Position numbers and translations under genes: made by a program | Notes under the pieces: model-generated | What the model was told of the DNA's origin: nothing | The model's database searches: none | What the model saw: only the letters and a program-made list of their open reading frames with translations | Virus record (IMG/VR): IMGVR_UViG_3300043470_000404 | Coordinates: 1-20,967 of that record | DNA length: 20,967 bases | Direction: 5' to 3' (one strand) | Source: a virus | Shown here: piece by piece, positions 13,946 to 20,758 of the stretch | How positions within the stretch are numbered: the first letter of the stretch is position 1 | Layout of the letters: each line of letters begins with the position of its first letter

Positions 13946-14155
13946 ATGGCTAAGAAGAAACATCGATACTATTTTTCTTTTGTACGTAAAGCAGAAACAG
14001 TTGAAACAGGACATGTATCAGTAGATGCGTACAATGATAGTGAGGCGCAAGACCAAGCTTTACAAGGAAAGTTTTCAGAGTTTCTTTGTGAGTCCAAAGA
14101 ATATAATAATAGCGACTGGGAATTTACTCCAGTAGAAAGTCCCAAAGATGGCTAA
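13946..14155 (+). CDS. Small phage protein of unknown function, 69 residues
   Basis: ATG 13946 follows AGGA at 13931-13934. The product starts with a basic stretch (MAKKKHRYYFSFVRK) and continues with beta-like sequence (GHVSVDAYNDSEAQDQAL) and an acidic C-terminal half. It resembles in style the small phage proteins that carry an alternating beta-strand and helix and a SEAQ/EAE motif, but no function is known. It overlaps the exonuclease gene by 8 bases, which suggests coupling. Its leader is the structured RNA described above. Confidence 0.7.
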   Translation: MAKKKHRYYFSFVRKAETVETGHVSVDAYNDSEAQDQALQGKFSEFLCESKEYNNSDWEFTPVESPKDG

Positions 14156-14987
14156 ACAAATCGAAACACTCGTCGAAGACATATACAAGCTTTTCGACCC
14201 TAACGAAACACATGTTCCTTGCGAGGATAACTTAGATGAATTTGCAGACAGCCTTAAGGATATACTACGAAAGCGGCTTAGTGAACGTGAAGAAAGAACA
14301 GGAGCCCTTCGGTTTTCGTCCCTTGGTCGCCCTGACAGACAAGCTTGGTATGCCTCAAAAGGATATGCTCAAGAAGAGTTTACAAGCAAGACCTACTTCA
14401 AGTTCCTTTATGGAGACATCATTGAACTGATGCTGTTGTTCCTAGCTAAAGAAGCAGGACACAGTGTAGAAGCTTTGCAAGCAGAAGTAGAAGTAGATGG
14501 AGTCAAGGGACACATTGATGCTATTATTGATGGTGTAGTAGTAGACGTAAAGTCTGCATCACCATTTGGCTTTAAGAAGTTTGAGAGTAACAGCGTAGTA
14601 CAAGAAGACCCTTTTGGATATACACAACAGTTAGCAGGATACGCTGACGTATTAACTCCGGGAGAGTCTGCTGCATGGCTGGCTCTCAACAAGGTAGACG
14701 GAGACATGTGTCTCTCTACACTATCTTCCTCTATTATTGCAGACCATAAACCTGCGCCCCGCATCACCCACCTCAAAGAGGTCATCGCATCTGACGAACC
14801 ACCTGAGCGTTGCTATCCTGCTGTAGAGGATGGTAAGTCTGGCAACATGAAGCTTGGAACAGGTTGTTCCTATTGTGCTTTCAAGAAACATTGCTGGCCT
14901 GGGTTGCGTGGCTTCGCTTATAGCGGTGGTCCAAGATACCTAACTAACGTAGTTAAGACACCTGACGTGCCGGAGTTTGAGTTATGA
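14148..14987 (+). CDS. RecB/Cas4-like PD-(D/E)XK exonuclease
   Basis: This 279-residue nuclease has the catalytic core GHIDAIIDGVVVDVKS (121-136), giving the family's D...DxK pattern (Asp124, Asp133, Lys135), then QQLAGYA (160-166) with the conserved helix glutamine and tyrosine. The N-terminal SSLGRPDRQAWY (57-68) matches the basic RecB-type motif but has Pro-Asp where Cas4-like proteins have Cys. A C-terminal set of four cysteines (222, 240, 243, 249) with CSYC spacing may bind an iron-sulphur cluster or zinc. It lies where T7 has its gene 6 exonuclease and endonuclease I, so it probably degrades host DNA or processes recombination ends. It overlaps both flanking genes. Confidence 0.87.
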   Translation: MAKQIETLVEDIYKLFDPNETHVPCEDNLDEFADSLKDILRKRLSEREERTGALRFSSLGRPDRQAWYASKGYAQEEFTSKTYFKFLYGDIIELMLLFLAKEAGHSVEALQAEVEVDGVKGHIDAIIDGVVVDVKSASPFGFKKFESNSVVQEDPFGYTQQLAGYADVLTPGESAAWLALNKVDGDMCLSTLSSSIIADHKPAPRITHLKEVIASDEPPERCYPAVEDGKSGNMKLGTGCSYCAFKKHCWPGLRGFAYSGGPRYLTNVVKTPDVPEFEL

Positions 14988-15178
14988 GTTTAGCCGATAC
15001 CTTATTGAAAGCAGCTAAGGCTTACTATTGGAACGATGACCCAATAATGTCTGACTACGAGTATGAGAAACTTTGGCGAGAGTTTAATGCTTCGGATGAA
15101 ACTCATCCTTTGATAACTACTAAAGGAGATAGTTGTTCTTCTTTGTTTTATATTCGAGAGGAAGACTATTCTACATGA
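14984..15178 (+). CDS. Stand-alone NAD-dependent DNA ligase Ia-domain-like protein
   Basis: This gene encodes 64 residues. The stretch AAKAYYWNDDPIMSDYEYEKL (10-30) and the following REFNASDETHPL match the Ia domain at the start of bacterial LigA (compare [21 protein letters not shown] in E. coli). Of the residues that hold the nicotinamide end of NAD in LigA, the first Tyr, the Asp before EY and the Tyr are kept, His is replaced by Tyr and the last Asp by Glu. The adenylation domain with the catalytic lysine is absent, so it cannot seal DNA by itself. Another gene elsewhere may supply the rest, or the domain may bind NAD for another purpose. It is coupled by ATGA on both sides. Confidence 0.72.
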   Translation: MSLADTLLKAAKAYYWNDDPIMSDYEYEKLWREFNASDETHPLITTKGDSCSSLFYIREEDYST

Positions 15179-15561
15179 AGAAAGATAAAGAACCTACGTT
15201 TCGTTCAGGGTTTGAGCGTACAATATGGGAAGAAGCCAAGGCTACTGACGCTGGCATAGAGTTTGAGCCAGCGGACCTTAAGATTAATTATGTGATACCT
15301 TACAGATACATAGCAGACTTTCGTTTGTCTAACGGCATCATCATTGAGGCCAAAGGTTATCTACGTCCACGAGACCGGACAAAGATGCGTAAGATTAAGG
15401 AACAGAACCCGTCTCTCGATATTCGATTTGTTTTTCAAGTAGCAAACAAACGTCTCTCGAAATCTAAGAACAGTGAGACATATTCAGAATGGGCGGAGCG
15501 ACTGGGATACCAGTGGGCTGAGAAAACTATTCCCCTATCATGGATAGAAGAAAAAGGATAG
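15175..15561 (+). CDS. T7-type endonuclease I (Holliday junction resolvase)
   Basis: The start is ATG 15175, coupled to the previous stop by ATGA; an in-frame GTG or ATG-less extension upstream is not needed. The 128 residues follow T7 gp3 closely: FRSGFERTIWEEAK with Glu14, YVIPYRYIADFRLSNGIIIEAKG with Asp48, Glu58 and Lys60, then DRTKMRKIKEQNPSLDIRFVF and a C-terminal KTIPLSWIEE. In T7 the matching catalytic residues are Glu20, Asp55, Glu65 and Lys67. It resolves branched DNA before packaging and helps break host DNA. The neighbours, an exonuclease and a ligase-like fragment, form a DNA recombination block. Confidence 0.95.
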   Translation: MKKDKEPTFRSGFERTIWEEAKATDAGIEFEPADLKINYVIPYRYIADFRLSNGIIIEAKGYLRPRDRTKMRKIKEQNPSLDIRFVFQVANKRLSKSKNSETYSEWAERLGYQWAEKTIPLSWIEEKG

Positions 15562-15616
15562 TACATGCAGTTATGTTAATGAGACGCTGGCCGCGGCAGC
15601 TCTTTGTTTAAGCTCT

Positions 15617-15919
15617 GTGATACATCATGAAGCCAAAGGAGAATCGCTGGAAGGTCAGATAGCAGTGGCTAATGTTGTATTGAATAGGGTTAAGTCAAAC
15701 AAGTTTCCAAACACAGTATGTGGTGTTGTTAAACAGCGTGGACAATTCTCTTGGTACGGTAAAAAGCCGATGACTAATCAGAAGCAGCAACTTGCTTTAG
15801 AAGTTTTAAAAGGAAGACACCCTAACAACGTAAAAGGGGCTTTGTTTTTTACTAACTTTAGTATTAGATTTAATAAAAGAATTTTATATGTTGTCGGGAG
15901 ACACAGATTTTATGGATAA
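15617..15919 (+). CDS. SleB-like cell wall hydrolase, N-terminal start uncertain
   Basis: From GTG 15617 there are 100 residues beginning VIHHEAKGES, which is the catalytic motif of SleB/CwlJ-type peptidoglycan hydrolases (HEAxGE), followed by GQIAVANVVLNRVKSNKFPNTVCGVV, QFSWYG and a C-terminal GRHRFY, the usual end of the domain. The frame is open upstream and reads NETLAAAALCLSSVIHHEA, which looks like the genuine family N-terminus, but it has no ATG, GTG or TTG; CTG 15587 is the only weak option. The best ribosome site (AAGGA 15554-15558) serves ATG 15565, which is in another frame and stops after four codons. Removing one T near 15576 would join them. It is probably a lysis or entry enzyme, acting outside the membrane after transport. 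Confidence 0.82.
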   Translation: MIHHEAKGESLEGQIAVANVVLNRVKSNKFPNTVCGVVKQRGQFSWYGKKPMTNQKQQLALEVLKGRHPNNVKGALFFTNFSIRFNKRILYVVGRHRFYG

Positions 15920-16085
15920 CGAAGACCACGAAAAAGGCTATCGTGCCGGCGAAGAAGCTGCACAAGCGTTAATAAAAAACTATTACTATTTGTTAGAGAC
16001 ACAACAAATTCAGCCATCTCATTATGAGAAGAAGGGTTTTATTGAAGCCTTCAAAAACACGATTGGTCAATGGAATGCCGAGTAA
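15912..16085 (+). CDS. Small phage protein of unknown function, 57 residues
   Basis: I prefer ATG 15912 because GGGAGA at 15895-15900 precedes it, although ATG 15888 in the same frame would add eight residues. It overlaps the end of the hydrolase gene and its TAA overlaps the next gene. The product is hydrophilic and helical (EDHEKGYRAGEEAAQALIKN, then KGFIEAFKNTIGQW). The KGYRAGEEAA pattern is common in small phage proteins without a known role. No membrane segment is present. Confidence 0.65.
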   Translation: MDNEDHEKGYRAGEEAAQALIKNYYYLLETQQIQPSHYEKKGFIEAFKNTIGQWNAE

Positions 16086-16794
16086 AATATTATTTTTAGA
16101 CATTGAAACAAAACCTGCAAAGGTTTATACGTTTCGTATGTGGGATACTTCAATCAACCCTGAACAAGTTATAGAGCCGGGCGGCACCATATGTGTCGGC
16201 GCTAAATGGATGGGAAGTAAAGAAACAATATTCTTTTCAGATTGGGACCACGGACATGAAGCAATGTTACGAGAGGTTCATGCTCTCATTACAGAAGCCG
16301 ACGCAATTGTCACTTACAATGGAGACAAGTTTGATTTACCTAAGTTATGGGGTGAGTTTCTTCTTAACGGAATGAAGCCTCCTCAGCCCCCAACGTCCAT
16401 TGACATTCTTAAGGCGGTGAAGAAGCTAGGGTTTGACATGAACCGACTGGCCTACATCGGCCCTCTATTGAAGATTGGTAAGAAACTGAAACACGAAGGC
16501 TTCGGCCTTTGGCGTTCAGTGATGGAAGGTGACGCTAAGGCACAAGGTCGTATGGAAAAGTATTGCGTACAAGACGTAGTGCTTCTCGAGAAATTGTACA
16601 AGGTTGTGAAACCTTTCATTAAGAACCACCCTCACCTTGGAGACAAGGGCGGTAACGTTTGTGGAGCATGTGGTTCTAAACATGTTCAAAGCCGCGGCCA
16701 TCGCCGCACTAAGTTCTTTAAAATACAACGCCTTCAATGCCAAACCTGTGGTTCATGGTCAGAAGGAAGCAGAGAGAAAATAAAAGTCGCATGA
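16075..16794 (+). CDS. DnaQ/RNase H-like 3'-5' exonuclease with zinc ribbon
   Basis: From ATG 16075 the 239-residue protein starts MPSKILFLDIETKP, with the Exo I pair Asp9 and Glu11 right at the N-terminus, which sets the start. Exo II is VTYNGDKFDLPKL (79-91, Asp87), and Exo III is KYCVQDVVLLEKLY (162-175, Asp167), the DEDDy style with Tyr163. From residue 190 a zinc ribbon follows: CGAC (196-199) and CQTC (222-225) around a basic GHRRTKFFKIQR loop that should bind nucleic acid. Because the phage polymerase has its own intact exonuclease, this one likely acts on RNA or DNA ends elsewhere. It overlaps both neighbours. Confidence 0.87.
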   Translation: MPSKILFLDIETKPAKVYTFRMWDTSINPEQVIEPGGTICVGAKWMGSKETIFFSDWDHGHEAMLREVHALITEADAIVTYNGDKFDLPKLWGEFLLNGMKPPQPPTSIDILKAVKKLGFDMNRLAYIGPLLKIGKKLKHEGFGLWRSVMEGDAKAQGRMEKYCVQDVVLLEKLYKVVKPFIKNHPHLGDKGGNVCGACGSKHVQSRGHRRTKFFKIQRLQCQTCGSWSEGSREKIKVA

Positions 16795-17168
16795 ACAAGA
16801 TTGAATACATAACCATGGGTTCTTGGCCAGTGTTGGTAGGGTTTACTGACAGCAAGAAAGCTTTCAATAAGTTAGTGAAAGATATTGAATGCCAAGAACA
16901 CCTCGGTTGGATGGCGACTTCTACAGCTATGGCTACAACCCATTGTTTTGTAGACGATGAAGGAACTAACGCATTTATTGTTACGTTTGACCCAGATATT
17001 TCTGTAGATGCTCTTCCTTCAATTATATCTCACGAAGTATGGCACGTAGTAGAAGGTATCTATGAGTATTTAGGTGAGAAAAAGTTTGGCAGTGAGGCCA
17101 CTGCTTACTTAATACAATACCTAGTAGAAAGTATGTATAAAGGATTAGTCAATGGAAGAACTGCATAA
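16791..17168 (+). CDS. Putative zinc metallopeptidase (HExxH motif)
   Basis: The start is ATG 16791, coupled by ATGA. The 125 residues include SHEVWHVV (80-87), an HExxH zincin helix (His81, Glu82, His85), and a downstream Glu102 in FGSEATAYLIQYL that fits the third ligand of gluzincin-type sites. The N-terminal half forms strands around SWPVLVGF and CFVDDEG, and FIVTFDP precedes the helix. There is no signal peptide, so it would act inside the cell. Small phage proteins with this motif exist in related podoviruses as I recall, but their substrate is unknown. Host protein cleavage is possible, but a structural zinc protein cannot be excluded. Confidence 0.72.
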   Translation: MNKIEYITMGSWPVLVGFTDSKKAFNKLVKDIECQEHLGWMATSTAMATTHCFVDDEGTNAFIVTFDPDISVDALPSIISHEVWHVVEGIYEYLGEKKFGSEATAYLIQYLVESMYKGLVNGRTA

Positions 17169-17340
17169 AGCTATCCTCGACCGCCTTGAGCCTTGGGAAC
17201 TGGTAGACTTTTTGCAGATTCCTATGGTCGAAATCATTGATGCGTTCGAAGAGTTAATTGAAGATAAAATGGTAGACCTACAAGATTTTGTAGGACTAAC
17301 TATTGATGATGAAGAAATGGATACAGATTTTAATGGATAA
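17152..17340 (+). CDS. Small acidic phage protein, 62 residues
   Basis: ATG 17152 follows AGGA at 17141-17144 with 7-base spacing and overlaps the preceding gene by 17 bases. The product is strongly acidic and helical (LDRLEPWELVDFLQIPMVEIIDAFEELIEDKMVDLQ), ending DDEEMDTDFNG. The WELVDFLQIP-like helix pair resembles DNA-mimic or helix-turn-helix-sized proteins only in a general way. I do not recognise the family. The acid content would suit a protein that binds a host DNA-binding or polymerase surface (inference). Confidence 0.68.
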   Translation: MEELHKAILDRLEPWELVDFLQIPMVEIIDAFEELIEDKMVDLQDFVGLTIDDEEMDTDFNG

Positions 17341-17479
17341 GAAAGAACCAATGAATTTCTTTTTTTGGATAGGAGACGACGACAGTCCAGAGTCTCTTAC
17401 AGAAAAAGATTTTAATGATCGTATAGAAGCTAAGCAAGAGGCAGAAAGGAAATGGCGCAATGTCGAAGTCGACGGCTAA
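17333..17479 (+). CDS. Small hypothetical protein, 48 residues
   Basis: ATG 17333 overlaps the previous stop and runs to TAA 17477-17479, overlapping the next gene's start at 17460. The product begins MDKKEPMNFFFWIGDDD and ends in a charged helix (DRIEAKQEAERKWRN). A second in-frame ATG is at 17351. The ribosome site is weak, so it depends on coupling. No family is recognised. Support is codon order and packing only. Confidence 0.48.
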   Translation: MDKKEPMNFFFWIGDDDSPESLTEKDFNDRIEAKQEAERKWRNVEVDG

Positions 17480-17828
17480 AAATGAAACAGACCCTACAGG
17501 AAAAAACCCTCATGAACCAGGCGCTAAGTTGGACGAGGGCAAGCCGTGTCTTTACCGAGGACTCATTGATTATTTCCCACGAGCAATTGAACAAGTGGCT
17601 ACAGTCTCAACCTTCGGGGCATCTAAGTACGCTTGGAAAGGATGGGAAACGGTCGATAATGGAGTGGAAAGATATAGCGACGCAATGGTTCGCCACCTTA
17701 CCAAAGAAGGAAAGGGTGAAGTATTCGACCCTGATTCTGGGTTGCTTCACGCTGCCCATACGGCTTGGGGAGCTCTTGCCCGTCTCGAACTCCTCCTTCG
17801 TAAAAGGGAACAAGACGTAGGTGGCTGA
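17460..17828 (+). CDS. MazZ-like dATP/dGTP pyrophosphohydrolase
   Basis: This 122-residue all-helical protein has the pattern of the phage dNTP diphosphohydrolase family (MazG/MazZ type): GAKLDEGKP (21-29), LIDYFPRAIEQVA, FGASKYAWKGW (52-62), ERYSDAMVRHL (70-80), and DSGLLHAAHTAWGALARLEL (92-111). The Glu, Asp and His residues spaced along the helices bind magnesium and the triphosphate; the reaction gives dNMP and pyrophosphate. AAAGGA at 17446-17451 serves ATG 17460. In phages that replace adenine with 2-aminoadenine, MazZ supplies dGMP for PurZ. In ordinary phages relatives simply control dNTP pools. The neighbouring HD enzyme makes the first option worth testing. Confidence 0.82.
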   Translation: MSKSTAKNETDPTGKNPHEPGAKLDEGKPCLYRGLIDYFPRAIEQVATVSTFGASKYAWKGWETVDNGVERYSDAMVRHLTKEGKGEVFDPDSGLLHAAHTAWGALARLELLLRKREQDVGG

Positions 17829-18369
17829 GCAAACCGCGTCTTCAATAAGTGTAACTGGCGGGGAGTATTTTGATATACTAAACCCCGCCGCTTACGACTA
17901 TCCAATAGAGGTGATTGCTAACGCCCTTTCTAATATTTGCAGATATACTGGCCATGTTGACCGTTTTTATAGTGTTGCAGAGCATAGTGTACTTGTATCA
18001 AAAGCTATTACAAAAAAATACGCCCTAGAAGGTCTTCTGCACGATGCCTCCGAAGCATTTGTAGGTGACGTATCTAGTCCACTTAAGAAACTGCTGCCGG
18101 AGTATCAGAAAATTGAAGAAGCCGTCCAAGAAGCCATTGCTAAGAGCTTTAATCTTGTGTATCCTTTTCCTCACGACGTACACGAGGCAGACAAAAGACT
18201 TTATTGGGCGGAGAGAGCGACAATCGCTCCAGGTAAAGACACACTTTGGCACCAAGAACTAAGGGCATCACGTAAGGTAACTCCTTCTGGTATGTCGCCT
18301 ATTATGGCAAAGCGTATGTTCTTGGCGCGATACAAAGAACTGACGAGTGAACGAAAGATAGCCACATAA
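17821..18369 (+). CDS. HD-domain dNTP hydrolase, YfbR/DatZ-like
   Basis: GTG 17821 starts 182 residues, overlapping the MazZ-like gene by 8 bases. Metal ligands are His55 (YSVAEHSVLVS), His74-Asp75 (LLHDASEAFVGDVSSPLKKLLP) and Asp123 (HEADKRLYWAE). The FDILNP phrase near 17-22 and the RYTGH turn are typical of phage HD hydrolases related to YfbR and to DatZ, the dATP triphosphohydrolase that removes dATP in 2-aminoadenine phages. Its pairing with a MazZ-like enzyme suggests coordinated shaping of the dATP/dGTP pools. Many ordinary phages carry similar HD proteins, so the dATP specificity is not shown. It abuts the ribonucleotide reductase without a gap. Confidence 0.85.
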   Translation: MAEQTASSISVTGGEYFDILNPAAYDYPIEVIANALSNICRYTGHVDRFYSVAEHSVLVSKAITKKYALEGLLHDASEAFVGDVSSPLKKLLPEYQKIEEAVQEAIAKSFNLVYPFPHDVHEADKRLYWAERATIAPGKDTLWHQELRASRKVTPSGMSPIMAKRMFLARYKELTSERKIAT

Positions 18370-20298
18370 ATGACAATGACGATTAGCAATAGTCCTTTTA
18401 AGAACCAGTTCCAAGAATTTATTTTTAAGAGCCGATATGCAAAGTGGAAACAAGATGAAAAACGACGAGAAGATTGGAACGAGACTGTTACCCGTCTTGT
18501 TGAGTACTACAAGTCACAAATCTCTAGCACAGTCGATGTTGATAAACATGCAGAAACATTTAGAGAAATTTACGACGCAGTCTATGGACTAGAAGTGATG
18601 CCCTCCATGAGGGCGCTAATGACAGCAGGTCCTGCGTTGGACCGTTGCCATGTGCCAGCTTACAACTGTGCTTACCTACCAGTAGACAGTCCCCGGTCTT
18701 TTGACGAGGCAATGTACATACTGATGTGCGGCACAGGAGTAGGTTTTAGTGTAGAGAATAAATATGTCCAGCAGTTGCCGAAGATTTCTGAGAAGTTTGA
18801 AAAGACTGATACTGTTGTCAAGGTGGCGGACTCTAAAGAAGGTTGGTCAAAGGCTTTCCGAGAAATTATCAGCCTTCTTATTGCAGGCCAGATTCCTTTA
18901 TGGGATGTCTCTAATGTCCGCCCTGCTGGTGCCCGTCTCAAAACCTTCGGAGGTAGGGCAAGCGGGCCTGCTCCTTTGGTTGATTTATTTAAGTTCTCTG
19001 TCGATATGTTCACGAACGCAGCCGGTCGCCGTCTTACTTCATTGGAGTGCCACGACCTTATGTGTAAGGTGGCTGACATCGTCGTTGTAGGTGGAGTACG
19101 TCGCTCCGCTATGATTAGTCTGTTCGATGTGACAGACGACCGTATGTCTACATCCAAGACAGGAGCTTGGTGGGAAGCAGCAGGTATTCGTCGACTAGCT
19201 AACAACTCTGCTGTGTACGAACATCGGAAACCGGACGTTGGTTTCTTTATGAAGAAGTGGAAAGAACTGTATGACTCAAAATCAGGAGAACCTGGACTAT
19301 TCAGTCGATATGCTTGCCAAAACATTGCTGCACGAAATGGACGCCGTGATCCGTCACATGATTTCGGCACAAATCCTTGTTCAGAAATTATCTTACGACC
19401 GTTCCAATTCTGTAACCTCACTGAAATTGTTGTCAGAAGTACAGATACAATTGAGAGCCTTGAACGAAAAGCTACGGTCGCTGCAATCCTTGGAACGATT
19501 CAATCGACATTCACAGATTTCAAATACTTAAGGAAAATATGGCATGATACGTGCAATGAAGAACGCCTTCTTGGAGTCTCTCTTACCGGAATCCAAGATA
19601 ATCCTCGACTACTCGGAGACAGCGGAGTTCTCGTACGTCTACGAGATATCGTGGTTGAGACAAATAAGCTTTGGGCAGAACACCTTGGAATTAATCAGTC
19701 TACCGCTACTACTTGTGTCAAGCCTTCTGGGACAGTTAGTCAACTTGTTGATTCTGCCAGCGGTCTACATACTCGCCATAGTCCTTACTACATACGTACT
19801 GTTAGAGCGGACAATAAAGACCCTCTTACAGTGTTTCTCAAAGACGAAGGAGTCTACTGGGAAGAAGATGTAATGGCACCAGCCAATACGTCAGTATTCT
19901 TTTTTCCTGTTAAATCTCCAGAAGGAGCGAGGACACGACACGATGAGACTGCGATTAGTGCGTTGGAAGGATGGAAACGTCTCCAAGACAATTGGTGTGA
20001 ACACAAACCTTCTGCAACCGTTAATGTTCGTGAAAACGAATGGATGGATGTTGGAGCTTGGGTCTATAACAATTTTGATACACTCTCCGGCGTCGCGTTT
20101 CTCCCGTACGATGGAGGAACATACAAGCAAGCTCCGTACACAGAAGTAACGGAAGAAGAATACAACCAGTGGATACAAGAAAAGCCCACCCCAGTAATTA
20201 ACTGGAGCAGGCTTTCGGAATACGAACAAGAGGACAACACCACAGGTTCCCAAGAGCTAGCTTGCTCTGGTGGAGTTTGTGAGGTAGTCGCTATTTAA
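18370..20298 (+). CDS. nrdJ: Adenosylcobalamin-dependent (class II, monomeric) ribonucleotide reductase
   Basis: The 642 residues follow the Lactobacillus leichmannii ribonucleoside-triphosphate reductase plan. MPSMRALMTAGPAL (77-90) is the N-terminal hallmark. YNCAYLPVD holds Cys100 of the active-site redox pair, GTGVGFSVE follows, and NPCSEI (335-340) carries the thiyl-radical Cys337 and Glu339. The partner Cys348 is in FQFCNLTE. The C-terminal swinging-arm pair is CSGGVC (Cys632, Cys637), the CxxxxC seen in class II enzymes. It is about 100 residues shorter than the Lactobacillus enzyme. It reduces ribonucleoside triphosphates with host adenosylcobalamin and needs no oxygen or second subunit, so the phage depends on a host that makes or imports B12. 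With the MazZ-like and HD genes it forms a dNTP module. Confidence 0.93.
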   Translation: MTMTISNSPFKNQFQEFIFKSRYAKWKQDEKRREDWNETVTRLVEYYKSQISSTVDVDKHAETFREIYDAVYGLEVMPSMRALMTAGPALDRCHVPAYNCAYLPVDSPRSFDEAMYILMCGTGVGFSVENKYVQQLPKISEKFEKTDTVVKVADSKEGWSKAFREIISLLIAGQIPLWDVSNVRPAGARLKTFGGRASGPAPLVDLFKFSVDMFTNAAGRRLTSLECHDLMCKVADIVVVGGVRRSAMISLFDVTDDRMSTSKTGAWWEAAGIRRLANNSAVYEHRKPDVGFFMKKWKELYDSKSGEPGLFSRYACQNIAARNGRRDPSHDFGTNPCSEIILRPFQFCNLTEIVVRSTDTIESLERKATVAAILGTIQSTFTDFKYLRKIWHDTCNEERLLGVSLTGIQDNPRLLGDSGVLVRLRDIVVETNKLWAEHLGINQSTATTCVKPSGTVSQLVDSASGLHTRHSPYYIRTVRADNKDPLTVFLKDEGVYWEEDVMAPANTSVFFFPVKSPEGARTRHDETAISALEGWKRLQDNWCEHKPSATVNVRENEWMDVGAWVYNNFDTLSGVAFLPYDGGTYKQAPYTEVTEEEYNQWIQEKPTPVINWSRLSEYEQEDNTTGSQELACSGGVCEVVAI

Positions 20299-20320
20299 TT
20301 GTTCTAGTGGAGTGATTAAA

Positions 20321-20719
20321 ATGCCTAAGGGTCCGCAAGGACAGAAACGACCTGCCGACGCCATCGCACGTGCTGTGATGGTGGCGCAGATCGCTACGGG
20401 TGAAATTGAAGATACAACCGGCGGGATTGGCCGTTCTGCTGGAGGTAAGGCTAGAGCAATGGTGCTTTCGCCTAAAAAACGCAAGGAGATAGCTAGCGCG
20501 GCGGCCAAGGCGCGTTGGCAGAAAAAGGAATTGGACATGAGTGAACTGAGCATCTTGAAAAGAGAGCTGTTCGGCGATTCGAGCAGCTCCATTTCTGACA
20601 TTAAATTTTATCCGGGTGAAAGCACCGAGTTCTCGCCGGATGATATTGCGTGCGCAATCCGCGCCACAATTAGTGATGTCGCACAAGGAAATGGCGAAGA
20701 TATTGACCTTTCGTTCTGA
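20321..20719 (+). CDS. Basic Ala/Lys-rich nucleic-acid-binding-like protein with an unrelated C-terminal half
   Basis: ATG 20321 has GGAGTG at 20309-20314; a GTG at 20312 is less likely. The 132-residue product begins PKGPQGQKRPADAIARAV and has GRSAGGKARAMVLSPKKRKEIASAAAKARW at about 37-66. I know this pattern from small alphaproteobacterial and plasmid proteins (KARAxxLSPxxRxEIAxxAAxARW) of unproven function, which look histone-H1-like. Family members usually end soon after ARW. Here an acidic, Ser-rich half continues, and the internal ATG 20537 has its own AAGGA at 20525-20529, so two products may be made. The gene is visibly richer in G and C than its neighbours, suggesting recent transfer. 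Its end forms a long hairpin with the next gene's leader. Confidence 0.75.
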   Translation: MPKGPQGQKRPADAIARAVMVAQIATGEIEDTTGGIGRSAGGKARAMVLSPKKRKEIASAAAKARWQKKELDMSELSILKRELFGDSSSSISDIKFYPGESTEFSPDDIACAIRATISDVAQGNGEDIDLSF

Positions 20720-20756
20720 ATAGTCTTAGAGGCTATCCTCAGAACGAAAGGTCAAT
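20702..20756. promoter_or_regulatory. Perfect 18-bp hairpin overlapping the stop codon and burying the next ribosome binding site
   Basis: TTGACCTTTCGTTCTGA at 20703-20719 pairs without mismatch with 20739-20755, and A20702 with T20756. An inner stem ATAGTC/GGCTAT (20720-20725/20731-20736) closes a TTAGA loop with two bulged C. The left arm contains the last codons and TGA of the gene before; the right arm contains AAAGG at 20747-20751, the ribosome binding site of the TTG start at 20759. It has no T-run, so it is unlikely to be a simple terminator. Ribosomes ending the first gene would open it. Confidence 0.85.
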
Positions 20757-20758
20757 TC

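Noticed and set aside
17452-17820. 122-codon + frame overlapping the MazZ-like gene
   Set aside because: Full overlap with a gene that has family motifs, and an amino-acid mix typical of a shifted frame.
18672-19421. 249-codon frame on the - strand
   Set aside because: It is antisense to the ribonucleotide reductase, whose active-site motifs are intact across the same bases. Its sequence shows no domain.
20291-20686. Overlapping - strand frames opposite the histone-like gene
   Set aside because: They arise from the higher G+C content of that gene. The + strand has a ribosome site and family motif.
20702-20756. Intrinsic terminator or insertion-sequence terminal repeat
   Set aside because: No T-run follows the stem and no transposase or target duplication is seen. 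Coupled translation explains the position better.
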